This document shows, in pieces, positions 6,802-14,104 of a stretch of DNA of 15,253 bases. The notes under the pieces are model-generated. The model worked only from the letters and a program-made list of their open reading frames with translations, was not told the DNA's origin and searched no databases. Position numbers and translations under genes: made by a program. Source of the stretch: an uncultured Anaerovibrio sp. (GTDB lineage: Bacteria; Bacillota; Negativicutes; Selenomonadales; Selenomonadaceae); contig CAAGDY010000014.1 of NCBI GenBank assembly GCA_900768695.1, positions 1-15,253 of the forward strand, written 5' to 3'. How positions within the stretch are numbered: the first letter of the stretch is position 1; each line of letters starts with the position of its first letter.

Positions 6802-7944
6802 ATGAACATAAAAGGAAAAGTGAAATGGCTTGTAATAGGTGCCGTGGTGCTGGCGGCGGCCGTGGGAGGCTACAGCTATTACAGCAGTCAGCAGGAGGCG
6901 GCAAAGCAGGCGGCCTCCGTGGAGCTGGTGGAGGTTTCCCGCCAGAGGCTGAAGTCCACGGTTTCGGCTACGGGCACCATCAGGCCGGTGGATTCAGTGG
7001 AGGTAAGCTCTAAGATCACCGCCCGCATCAAATCCGTGCTGGTCAAGGAAAATGACGTGGTGAAGGCGGGGCAGACCGTGGCGATTCTGGATGGCAAGGA
7101 CTATGAGGCCACCAAGGATCAGGCTTCCTACAAGGTGGCCAATACCCGCTCCAAATACAACCGGGCGGAGTACCTGTATTCTATCGGGGCAAAGTCCAAG
7201 GAGGAGCTGGAGGATGCGGAGTACGACTATGATACGGCGGAAAGCTCCCTTTCAAAGACGGAGTCGGATTTGGCAGAAACGGTCATTACTGCGCCTATGG
7301 ACGGCATCGTGGTAGGGGAGCCAAAGACGGCGGGTACCATGGCCGTGCAGGGCAACAGCAATCCTACTGTCATCATGACTATCGCGGACTTGTCTAAAAA
7401 GCAGATTCTGGCCAAGGTGGATGAAACGGATATTGGCAGCGTCAAGGTGGGGCAGAAGGCCACCTTTACGGTGGATACCTATACCGGCAAAACCTTCACG
7501 GCAACGGTTTCCAAGATATCACAGACAGATGTCACCAACAGCTGGAATACCAATTCCAGCAATTCCTCCAGCTCCTCCAGCTCTGCCAGCGTAATTTATT
7601 ACTACGTGGTGCTGGACGTGGATGATCCGGAAAATCTTCTGCTGCCGGCCATGACGGCGCGGGTGGAGATTGTGACGGATGAAAAGGAAAATGCCCTGGC
7701 AGTGCCTATTTCCGCCCTCAAGACTGACTCCACAGGCTCCTACGTCATGGTGCAGACCGGGCGGGGAGAGGCCGGAGGTGATGGTGCGCCTCAGCAGGAA
7801 AAGCGTTATGTGACCACCGGCATCTACAGCGACGAGTATGTGGAGATACTGGAGGGGCTGAGCGATGGTGATGTGCTGGCTGTCAGCTACAAGTCCAAGA
7901 GCAGCTCCGGCAAGGACGGCATGGGCGGCCCGCCTCCGATGTAA
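6802..7944 (+). CDS. MacA/HlyD-type periplasmic adaptor (membrane fusion protein)
   Basis: A 380-aa adaptor expected to bridge the inner-membrane permease and the TolC-like channel. It has one N-terminal membrane anchor (about 9-27). The first lipoyl half follows (VSATGTIRPVDSVEVSSKI, about 54-72, then ENDVVKAGQTVAILD, 83-97). Next come a helical hairpin (about 100-158), the second lipoyl half (ETVITAPMDGIVVGEP, 159-174), a beta-barrel (about 200-290) and a membrane-proximal domain (about 295-362). The start has AAGGAGAG 6 nt upstream. Oddities: a Ser/Asn-rich low-complexity insertion at about 245-263 inside the barrel region and a Gly/Pro/Ser-rich C-terminal tail. It lies 58 nt after the TolC gene and 18 nt before the ATPase gene. 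The substrate cannot be told from sequence; a macrolide, lipid or peptide is possible. Confidence 0.9.
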   Translation: MNIKGKVKWLVIGAVVLAAAVGGYSYYSSQQEAAKQAASVELVEVSRQRLKSTVSATGTIRPVDSVEVSSKITARIKSVLVKENDVVKAGQTVAILDGKDYEATKDQASYKVANTRSKYNRAEYLYSIGAKSKEELEDAEYDYDTAESSLSKTESDLAETVITAPMDGIVVGEPKTAGTMAVQGNSNPTVIMTIADLSKKQILAKVDETDIGSVKVGQKATFTVDTYTGKTFTATVSKISQTDVTNSWNTNSSNSSSSSSSASVIYYYVVLDVDDPENLLLPAMTARVEIVTDEKENALAVPISALKTDSTGSYVMVQTGRGEAGGDGAPQQEKRYVTTGIYSDEYVEILEGLSDGDVLAVSYKSKSSSGKDGMGGPPPM

Positions 7945-7962
7945 GAAGGGCGTGGAGTGCGT

Positions 7963-8694
7963 ATGAAGGAAAAAAAGATAAAAAGCGGCGCAGAGCATGT
8001 CATTCGCCTGCGGGGCATAAAAAAGCTCTACCAGATGGGACAGCAGCAGGTGGCCGCCCTTGACGGCATAGATTTGGATATAAAAAGGGGCGAGTTTGCG
8101 GCGTTGATGGGGCCCTCCGGCTCCGGCAAATCCACGCTGATGAATATTCTGGGCTGTCTGGACAGGCCCACCTGCGGCTCCTATGAGCTGGAGGGCAGGG
8201 AGGTGGCACATCTTTCGGATGATGAGCTGGCACTGACCAGAAACAAACATATTGGCTTTGTTTTTCAGAATTTCAATCTGCTGTCCCGCATTTCATCTCT
8301 GGACAATGTGGCCCTGCCCCTGATTTACGCGGGCATCGGGGCGCGGGAGCGGCGGGAAAGGGCCATGCATTTTCTCGATACCGTTGGTCTGGCAGACAGG
8401 GCGGAACACATGCCCAACGAGCTGTCAGGCGGTCAGCGCCAGCGTGTAGCCATAGCCAGGGCGCTGGTGAACGAGCCGGAGATCATCATGGCGGACGAGC
8501 CTACAGGCAACCTGGATACAAGGTCGACGCGGGAGATTATGGACATTTTTCAGAAGCTGCACGGCACGGGACGCACCATCATTCTGGTTACCCATGAGCC
8601 GGAGATTGCCGTCTGTGCCAACCGGCAGCTTTTGGTGCGGGATGGCGTGATTACCCGTGATGAGGGAAAGGGCGTGGTGCTGGATGTTGTTTAA
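7963..8694 (+). CDS. MacB/LolD-type ABC transporter ATP-binding protein
   Basis: A 243-aa cytoplasmic ATPase of the MacB (MacAB-TolC) class. Walker A is GPSGSGKST (50-58), the Q-loop FQNFNLL starts at about 101, the signature is LSGGQRQ (154-160), Walker B is IIMADEPTGNLD (174-185) and the H-loop histidine is 211. MNILGCLDRPT after Walker A and the FQNFNLLSRISSLDNVALPL stretch are hallmarks of this group. Start: ATG 7963 has GGAG 5 nt upstream; a GTG at 7957, two codons earlier, has AAGGG 6 nt upstream and is an alternative. Its end overlaps the permease start by 11 nt, so the two are translationally coupled. In E. coli MacB the ATPase and permease are one chain, but here they are separate. 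Confidence 0.93.
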   Translation: MKEKKIKSGAEHVIRLRGIKKLYQMGQQQVAALDGIDLDIKRGEFAALMGPSGSGKSTLMNILGCLDRPTCGSYELEGREVAHLSDDELALTRNKHIGFVFQNFNLLSRISSLDNVALPLIYAGIGARERRERAMHFLDTVGLADRAEHMPNELSGGQRQRVAIARALVNEPEIIMADEPTGNLDTRSTREIMDIFQKLHGTGRTIILVTHEPEIAVCANRQLLVRDGVITRDEGKGVVLDVV

Positions 8695-9901
8695 GGAATG
8701 CTTTCTCATGGCCTTTACGGCCCTTTATGCCAACAAGCTGCGCTCACTTCTGACCATGCTGGGGATTATTATCGGTGTGGGAGCGGTTATTGCCATGGTA
8801 TCAGTGGGCATGGGCGTCCGCAGCAATGTGCAGGAGTCCATCGCCAGCCTTGGCAGCAACATGCTGATTGTTTCTCCAGGTTCCTCCAACCGGGGCGGCC
8901 CCAGGGGTGCGGCGGGATCCATGCAGACCCTGAAATACGATGATGCAAAGGCCATACAGGCCAAGATTAAGAATATTGATTTTGTGTCACCCAGCGTCAG
9001 CGGCAGCTATCAGGTTGTCAACGGCAATCAGAACTGGAATACCAGCGTGCAGGGGATAACCCCCGAATACATGGATATCAAGTCCCTGACGGTGGAATCA
9101 GGCTCCTTTATCACCAACGATAATATGAACAAGCGTGACAGGGTGGCGGTTATCGGCGCTACGGTTGCTGAAAATCTCTTTGGTGCAGAAAACCCTGTAG
9201 GCAGGAATATCCGCGTGAACAACCAGCCCTTCCGGGTTATTGGCCTGCTGGAAAGCAAGGGGCAGTCCTCCATGGGGCAGGATCAGGACGATGTGGTAAT
9301 CATTCCCCTGACTACGGCCCAGGAGCGCATGCTGGGCATCACCTACGTGCAGTCCGTCAGCGTGCAGGTCAGTGATGCCATGTACATGGATCAGGTACAG
9401 AACGATATTGAGGTGCTGCTCAGGCAGCGGCACAGGATTATCGGGGACAAGGAGGACGATTTTCATGTGCGGAACCTGACCAGCCTCATGGAAACCATGA
9501 ATCAGACTACCACCATGATTACCCTGCTTCTGGGCAGTGTGGCCGGTATATCCCTGATTGTAGGCGGCATCGGCATCATGAACATCATGATGGTGTCCGT
9601 GACGGAGCGCACCAGGGAAATCGGCATCCGCAAGGCGTTGGGGGCAACCTTCAACAACATCATGATGCAGTTTTTGATTGAGTCGGTGGTAATCGGCGTA
9701 ATTGGCGGCATTATCGGCATTGCTGTGGGGTGCGGCCTGTCCTATGCAATTGCCGGTGTGGGGGGATTTACTACGGTAATCACGCTGGCTCCGATATTGA
9801 TTTCCTTTACATTTTCGGTGGGCATAGGCCTGCTGTTTGGCATTTTGCCGGCGCGCAAGGCGGCAAGGCTGGACCCGATTGAGGCCCTGCGGTATGAATA
9901 A
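8684..9901 (+). CDS. MacB-type ABC transporter permease (FtsX/MacB fold)
   Basis: A 405-aa inner-membrane subunit. TM1 is at about 20-43 (LTMLGIIIGVGAVIAM), followed by a large MacB periplasmic core domain (about 45-275), then TM2 (about 278-303), TM3 (about 331-356) and TM4 (about 366-388). The coupling motif REIGIRKALGAT (311-322) and the C-terminal signature PARKAARLDPIEALRYE are diagnostic of MacB/FtsX-like permeases. The frame is open from 8657. ATG 8684, giving MLFKECFLMAF, matches the usual N-terminus of the family and has AAAGGG 11 nt upstream. ATG 8708 (preceded by AAGGA) would remove the beginning of the conserved N-terminal helix. It is the last gene of the pump operon, followed by the terminator at 9909-9957. 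This type of machine extrudes substrates from the periplasmic side by mechanotransmission (family knowledge). Confidence 0.92.
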   Translation: MLFKECFLMAFTALYANKLRSLLTMLGIIIGVGAVIAMVSVGMGVRSNVQESIASLGSNMLIVSPGSSNRGGPRGAAGSMQTLKYDDAKAIQAKIKNIDFVSPSVSGSYQVVNGNQNWNTSVQGITPEYMDIKSLTVESGSFITNDNMNKRDRVAVIGATVAENLFGAENPVGRNIRVNNQPFRVIGLLESKGQSSMGQDQDDVVIIPLTTAQERMLGITYVQSVSVQVSDAMYMDQVQNDIEVLLRQRHRIIGDKEDDFHVRNLTSLMETMNQTTTMITLLLGSVAGISLIVGGIGIMNIMMVSVTERTREIGIRKALGATFNNIMMQFLIESVVIGVIGGIIGIAVGCGLSYAIAGVGGFTTVITLAPILISFTFSVGIGLLFGILPARKAARLDPIEALRYE

Positions 9902-9908
9902 CAACTGA

Positions 9909-9957
9909 AAAAATCACCTGATATGCACGAAGAAGACGCGCGTATCAGGTGATTTTT
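9909..9957. terminator. Bidirectional terminator between the pump operon and the HD-GYP gene
   Basis: AAAAATCACCTGATA (9909-9923) is perfectly complementary to TATCAGGTGATTTTT (9943-9957). Read on either strand the stem ends in a run of Ts, so it can end both the macB-type permease transcript and the convergent HD-GYP transcript, which stops at 9993. Confidence 0.92.
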
Positions 9958-9992
9958 GTTTTGCCTATATATTTTTATATTGCTGATAAAAG

Positions 9993-11060
9993 CTACTGCT
10001 TTGGATTGTATTCCACAATCTTGATGCCCTTGTGCTGATTCAGGTCGATTATATTGTCCTGGTCAATGCGCACCAGCGGATGCTCGGCAAAATCGTGAGG
10101 ATAGTTGATGATGGTGCCGGCAAGTCCGTTGTTGAGTACCACGGTGGAGCCCAGGAAGGCGTCCTTTATGCGCTTCAGGATGGCCACGCTGATGGTCGGG
10201 TCCAGCTTGGTGTACATCTGCTCCGTGATTTTGGCAATAGCGGTGAAAGGCGTCTGGCGGACAAAGCCCTCCCGCTCCGTGGTGATGTTGTCATACATAT
10301 CAGCAATGGCAATAATCCTGGCATACTCATGGATTTCCCCGCCGCCTACGGCAAAAGGAAATCCGCTGCCATCCATGCATTCGTGATGCTGGAGGGCGGC
10401 CAGCTTTACGCCGTCAGGAATCTTACTGTTTTCGTTCAGCAGATGGGAGCCGTCAATGGTGTGCTGCATGTAGCGCTCGAAATCATCACCGTTCAGCGTT
10501 TCTACGCGGCGGGACTGCAGGCGTGGCGGAAACTTGGTCTTGCCGATGTCGTGCAGGAAGCCTGCCAGGATAAGCTCGTTGACCACGCTGGTCTTCTTGT
10601 ACATCCATTTGCCGATAACTCCCGCCAGGATGGATACGCGCATGGAGTGGTTGAAGAGGTCGTCAGCCATGTGGTTAAGACCGTACAGATAGTCAATGAC
10701 GCCGCTCTGCTTCGACATAGGCGCCAGTGAATCCTGCACCAGGGTCTGGGTTTTTTCCACAGGAATCTCGCCGTTGCTGGCAGTGGCCTCAAATATGTTG
10801 TTGACCTCGCGGATGACCTCCCGGTATTCAGCAGCAAAGGCATTGCTGCGGTTGAATATGGTCATTACAGACTGATAGTTGGGACTGAGCTCGTATTCAT
10901 CCTTGACATAGACCTGGGGAATATTCAGGAAGCTGAGCCTTGTTATGTGTGCCTTGGTAAGCAGGGTGTTCTCCGACAAAATTACCACCATATCATCATT
11001 GACGACGGTGCGTGCTAGTTCCATCCCCGGCTGCAGCTGGCCGACTGTTAGAGCTTTCAT
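9993..11060 (-). CDS. HD-GYP domain protein, probable cyclic-di-GMP phosphodiesterase
   Basis: A 355-aa soluble protein. The N-terminal 55 residues (LQPGMELARTVV...LTKAHITRL...VYVKD) form the small domain often preceding HD-GYP modules. The HD-GYP domain spans about residues 128-300. The metal-site residues are present: H138, the HD pair H170-D171 followed by IGK, H200, H225-H226-E and D254. The signature reads HHECMDGSGFP, so the 'GYP' is GFP, a common variation. A C-terminal beta segment (VVLNNGLAGTIINY ... VRIDQDNIIDL) is also typical. The known family activity is hydrolysis of c-di-GMP (sometimes cGAMP) to mono- or dinucleotides; the substrate is not proven here. No receiver or membrane segment is visible, so the input signal is unknown. 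The start has GAGGGAG 8 nt upstream, and a good promoter lies at 11111-11139. It is a single-gene unit. Confidence 0.9.
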   Translation of the reverse strand: MKALTVGQLQPGMELARTVVNDDMVVILSENTLLTKAHITRLSFLNIPQVYVKDEYELSPNYQSVMTIFNRSNAFAAEYREVIREVNNIFEATASNGEIPVEKTQTLVQDSLAPMSKQSGVIDYLYGLNHMADDLFNHSMRVSILAGVIGKWMYKKTSVVNELILAGFLHDIGKTKFPPRLQSRRVETLNGDDFERYMQHTIDGSHLLNENSKIPDGVKLAALQHHECMDGSGFPFAVGGGEIHEYARIIAIADMYDNITTEREGFVRQTPFTAIAKITEQMYTKLDPTISVAILKRIKDAFLGSTVVLNNGLAGTIINYPHDFAEHPLVRIDQDNIIDLNQHKGIKIVEYNPKQ

Positions 11061-11110
11061 AATAGAATCTCCCTCTCTTTTTTATGTATATCGTATATGT
11101 ATCAGATATT

Positions 11111-11139
11111 TATATATAATATCCTACCATATTTGGCAA
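11111..11139 (-). promoter_or_regulatory. Promoter of the HD-GYP gene
   Basis: Read on the minus strand, TTGCCA (11134-11139) and TATATA (11111-11116) are separated by 17 nt, about 50 nt before the ATG. The first two bases of the -35 hexamer coincide with the end of the galM terminator T-run. Confidence 0.6.
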
Positions 11140-11178
11140 AAAAAAATAAGAGGACATAAGTAGTGGAATGTCCTCTTA
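11138..11178 (-). terminator. Rho-independent terminator of galM
   Basis: Read on the minus strand, TAAGAGGACAT and ATGTCCTCTTA form a perfect 11-bp stem (11168-11178 with 11147-11157) around a 10-nt loop, followed directly by nine Ts (11138-11146). It lies about 35 nt after the galM stop codon. Confidence 0.92.
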
Positions 11179-11212
11179 GCAGGCTATGCTTTGGGCAGGG
11201 TCATGGGATGTC

Positions 11213-12274
11213 TTATTTTATGATGCCTGCCTGGAAAATAGTTGCGGACTGCCAGCTCGTTCCCTTTTTCAGCAGTGGCTGGGGAAATTCCGGATGGGCT
11301 GGTGAGTTTGGAAAATACTGGGTTTCCAGGGCAAAGCTGCTGCGCCTGCCGTAGCTGATGCCGCCCTTGCCGGTGGTGCCGTCCAGGAAATTGCCGCTGT
11401 AAAACTGCAGGCCAGGCATATCCGTGAATACGGTCAGGGTAATGCCGCTCCTGTCACCCTCCGCGTATGCCGCCCTGCGCAGTCCGTTCTCGGCTGCGCC
11501 GCTGAGAATCCAGTTGTGGTCATAGCCTGCCCCCCATTTCAACTGCTGGAAATCTGCGTCGATACGCTCTCCAATGGCGGTCAGGCGGCGAAAGTCCATC
11601 GGTGTGCCTGCCGCCTCATAGATGGTGCCGTTTGGCAGGGATTCAGCATCTGCTTCCGTCAGGCTGTCAGCGAAAATCTGCAGGCGATGGTCAAGGATGC
11701 TGTCAGCCTCGCGTCCATTCAGGTTGAAGTAGCTGTGGTTGGTCAGGTTGCAGATGGTATCGGCGTCGGAAGCCGCCTCGTAGGAAATTTTCAGGGCGTT
11801 GTCCTCGGTCAGCTGGTAGGTGACATGGACGGTGAAATTGCCCGGAAAGCCGCCGTCCCCGTCAGGGCTGAAATGTGTCATGACCAGCCTGTCAGCCTGC
11901 ACCTCTGCTCCCCACAGCTGGCAGTGAAAGCCCCTGCTGCCGCTGTGGAGGCTGTTGGTTCCGCGGGGGCCGTCATTGGCCTCCAGCTGATATTCCGTGC
12001 CGTTGATGGTAATCTTTGCCTCCTGAATGCGGTTGGCATGGCGGCCTACGATGGCACCCATGTAGAAGGTTTCTCCCTCGTAGCCGGCGGCATCGTCAAA
12101 GCCGCGTACTATGTCCTGCAGCTGACCCTCCTTATCTGGCACCAGGAAGCTCTGGAGCCTTGCTCCGTAGGTGATGATGCCGGCGCTGGCCCCGCTGCTG
12201 TTTTTCAGGGTGTAGAGATAAACCATGCTGCCGTTTTGCAGCCTGCCGAATTCAGATTTTGCGATTTCTGTCAT
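11213..12274 (-). CDS. galM: Aldose 1-epimerase (galactose mutarotase)
   Basis: A 353-aa cytoplasmic enzyme that interconverts the alpha and beta anomers of glucose, galactose and related sugars, the first step of the Leloir pathway. Recognisable GalM motifs are GAIVGRHANRI (74-82 region), NSLHSG (H110), NLTNHSYFNLNG with the probable catalytic acid H180, GYDHNW (250-255), PGLQFYSGNFLDG, and FALETQYFPNSPAHPEFP with the probable catalytic base E317. The length is normal for the family. The frame is open further upstream to 12355, but ATG 12274 has AGAAGGGG about 7 nt before it and gives the usual N-terminus. A strong promoter (12326-12355) and a strong terminator (11138-11178) frame it as a monocistronic unit. 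No other galactose genes are visible in the window, so it may serve general sugar use. Confidence 0.95.
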   Translation of the reverse strand: MTEIAKSEFGRLQNGSMVYLYTLKNSSGASAGIITYGARLQSFLVPDKEGQLQDIVRGFDDAAGYEGETFYMGAIVGRHANRIQEAKITINGTEYQLEANDGPRGTNSLHSGSRGFHCQLWGAEVQADRLVMTHFSPDGDGGFPGNFTVHVTYQLTEDNALKISYEAASDADTICNLTNHSYFNLNGREADSILDHRLQIFADSLTEADAESLPNGTIYEAAGTPMDFRRLTAIGERIDADFQQLKWGAGYDHNWILSGAAENGLRRAAYAEGDRSGITLTVFTDMPGLQFYSGNFLDGTTGKGGISYGRRSSFALETQYFPNSPAHPEFPQPLLKKGTSWQSATIFQAGIIK

Positions 12275-12325
12275 AGAATATTCCCCTTCTCTTTTTTGTT
12301 TTTGCATCCCCGTGCTGCTGTCCTG

Positions 12326-12355
12326 AATATAGCACGCCATCCGGCATGCTGTCAA
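12326..12355 (-). promoter_or_regulatory. Promoter of galM
   Basis: Read on the minus strand, a consensus TTGACA (12350-12355) is followed after 18 nt by TATATT (12326-12331), about 52 nt before the galM ATG. Confidence 0.7.
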
Positions 12356-12442
12356 AGCTCCGGCAAAATTAGGAAGGATTTTCGCGGCGTGAAAATTTAT
12401 CCTCCGGGCGGTGGAAAAAATACAATATTCACGATTTTAGGC

Positions 12443-12472
12443 TTGTCATGTTTTAATGGTTTAAAGTATAAT
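12443..12472 (+). promoter_or_regulatory. Promoter of the amino-acid ABC importer binding protein gene
   Basis: TTGTCA (12443-12448) and a perfect TATAAT (12467-12472) are 18 nt apart. The leader is short (about 40 nt) and contains GAGGGAGAG as ribosome site. No riboswitch or T-box fits in so short a leader. Confidence 0.75.
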
Positions 12473-12519
12473 AGGCATAGTGATTTTATCAGTATACATA
12501 GAGGGAGAGTGCAAGTGGT

Positions 12520-13308
12520 ATGAAGAAGATTTTTGCGTTGTGCATGATGCTGGTTCTGGCAGTTACTGCCCTGGCCGGCTGCGGCGGCGATACTGCCAAG
12601 AAGGAAGAGGGCAAGAAGATTGTCGTTGGTCTGGATGACAACTTCCCGCCGATGGGCTTCAAGGATGAAAAGAACGAAATAGTGGGCTTTGATATTGACC
12701 TGGCAAAGGAGGCCGCCAAGCGCCTGGGCCGGGAGGTGGAGTTCAAGGCCATCGACTGGAATTCCAAGGAGGCGGAGCTGAAGAGCGGCCGCGTGGATGT
12801 GCTTTGGAACGGTCTTGACATCACTGAGCAGCGCAAGGAAAACATGCTGTTCAGCGACCCGTACATGGACAACCGCCAGATTGTTTTTGTTTCCAAGAAC
12901 AACAAAATTGCCATCGCCAGCGAGGCTGACCTGGCCGGCAAGGCAATAGGCACCCAGAGCGGCGGCACTACTGAGGAGTATTTCACCAAGAATACCGCCC
13001 TGAAGGACTCCATGAAGGAAGTAAAATACTATCCTGACTATATTACCGCTTTCATGGATCTGGAAAGCGGCCGCATTGATGCTGTGGTGGGCGATGAGAT
13101 TATCGGCCGCTACTACATCAGCAAGCATCCGGAGAACATCGAGGCCGTTGAAACCGTCATCGGTGATGTGAGCCAGTTCGGCTTTGCCTTCCGCAAGGAT
13201 GACCAGGCTCTGCGGGATGAGGTGCAGAAGGTGTTTGACGAGATGAAGGCTGACGGCACTGTTGCAAAGATTTCCGAGAAGTGGTTCGCCAAGGATATAA
13301 CCAAATAA
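12520..13308 (+). CDS. Polar amino-acid ABC transporter substrate-binding lipoprotein (SBP family 3)
   Basis: A 262-aa exported lipoprotein. The signal peptide ends in the lipobox LAGC with C21 as the lipidated residue. The mature protein has the SBP family 3 layout: IVVGLDDNFPPMGFKDEKN opening, FDIDLAKEAAKRLG, WNGLDITEQR (the T-x-x-R that binds the ligand carboxylate), YMDNRQIVFVSKN at the hinge, then LAGKAIGTQSGGT and VVGDEIIGRYY (the Asp that binds the amino group). It delivers an amino acid to the permease and ATPase encoded downstream. The exact ligand (glutamine, cystine, histidine, arginine or other) cannot be decided from sequence. The start has GAGGGAGAG about 10 nt upstream. A terminator-like hairpin follows 47 nt after the stop. 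Confidence 0.93.
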   Translation: MKKIFALCMMLVLAVTALAGCGGDTAKKEEGKKIVVGLDDNFPPMGFKDEKNEIVGFDIDLAKEAAKRLGREVEFKAIDWNSKEAELKSGRVDVLWNGLDITEQRKENMLFSDPYMDNRQIVFVSKNNKIAIASEADLAGKAIGTQSGGTTEEYFTKNTALKDSMKEVKYYPDYITAFMDLESGRIDAVVGDEIIGRYYISKHPENIEAVETVIGDVSQFGFAFRKDDQALRDEVQKVFDEMKADGTVAKISEKWFAKDITK

Positions 13309-13355
13309 TCTGCCCTTGTTTTTCAGGGCTGCTGTCCGGTGATGCTGCCGGAAGG

Positions 13356-13395
13356 AAAAAAGACCGCTGATTTTTGTCGGCAGGTCTTTTTTTTT
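13356..13395 (+). terminator. Intra-operon terminator or attenuator between binding protein and permease genes
   Basis: AAAAAGACC-GCTGA pairs with TCGGC-a-GGTCTTTTT around a six-base loop (one bulged A), and the right arm runs into nine Ts (13387-13395). It looks like a functional Rho-independent terminator. Since the permease and ATPase clearly belong with the binding protein, partial readthrough would give more binding protein than membrane components. A weak TTTGCG/TATAAA pair (13393-13420) might restart transcription. Confidence 0.8.
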
Positions 13396-13459
13396 GCGCG
13401 GATTTGAAGTAAAATATAAATATCTGTGCTTTTTTGTATGAAAGGAAGTTTTTTTGCTT

Positions 13460-14104
13460 ATGGATAACCTGCTGCACACTATTGTGTTAATGTTGGAAGG
13501 CACCCAGGTTACGCTGGAGATTTTTTGTATTACGCTGGTGCTGGCACTGCCTATCGGCCTGCTGGCGGCGCTGGGGCGCATCAGCAGCCTGAAGCCTGTC
13601 AGCCTTCTGATGGAGTTTTACGTGTGGATAATGCGCGGTACGCCGCTGATGCTGCAACTTTTGTTTGTGTATTTTGCCCTGCCGCTGGTGGGGATAAAGC
13701 TGCCGGATATCGCTGCTGCACTGCTGGCCTTTGTGCTGAACTATGCGGCTTATTTTGCGGAGATTTTTCGTGCCGGTATTCAGTCCATCAGCCGCGGCCA
13801 GTATGAGGCGGCCAAGACCCTGGGCATGACCTATCCTCAGACCATGCGCCGGATTATTATCCCGCAGATGATTCGTCACGTCCTGCCGCCGATCAGCAAC
13901 GAAACGATTAATCTGGTTAAGGATACATCCCTGATTTATATTCTCGCCATGAATGACCTGCTGCGGGTGGCCCGGACCATCGTGCAGCGGGAGTTTGATA
14001 TGACGCCTTTTGTTATTGCAGGCGTGTTTTACCTGGCCATGACCTTTGTTCTGACCTGGGCATTCAAGAAGCTGGAGGCGCATTATGCAAAATATGATGA
14101 ATGA
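13460..14104 (+). CDS. Polar amino-acid ABC transporter permease (HisM/GlnP type)
   Basis: A 214-aa inner-membrane permease with about five hydrophobic segments (for example about 17-40, 52-75, 81-103 and 183-202). Conserved family features are RGTPLMLQLLFVYFALP near the middle, and the ATPase-contact EAA loop GQYEAAKTLGMTYPQTMRR followed by IIIPQ. The length is typical. Start: ATG 13460 has AAAGGAAG ending 11 nt upstream. A TTG at 13454 (two residues longer) is better spaced from the same site and is an alternative. It overlaps the ATPase gene by 20 nt. It is separated from the binding-protein gene by a terminator hairpin. It probably acts as a homodimer, since only one permease gene is present. 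Confidence 0.93.
   Translation: MDNLLHTIVLMLEGTQVTLEIFCITLVLALPIGLLAALGRISSLKPVSLLMEFYVWIMRGTPLMLQLLFVYFALPLVGIKLPDIAAALLAFVLNYAAYFAEIFRAGIQSISRGQYEAAKTLGMTYPQTMRRIIIPQMIRHVLPPISNETINLVKDTSLIYILAMNDLLRVARTIVQREFDMTPFVIAGVFYLAMTFVLTWAFKKLEAHYAKYDE

Noticed and set aside
9993..11060. HD-GYP protein as a degenerate, inactive copy because the signature reads GFP
   Set aside because: The metal-binding His and Asp residues are all present, and Tyr-to-Phe at this position is a mild change that does not imply inactivity.
12473..12519. Riboswitch or T-box leader for the amino-acid importer
   Set aside because: The leader after the -10 box is only about 45 nt and shows no conserved leader structure.
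12397..13581. Minus-strand 394-codon open frame opposite the binding-protein gene
   Set aside because: It would cross the importer promoter, the lipoprotein gene and a terminator, and its translation resembles no family.
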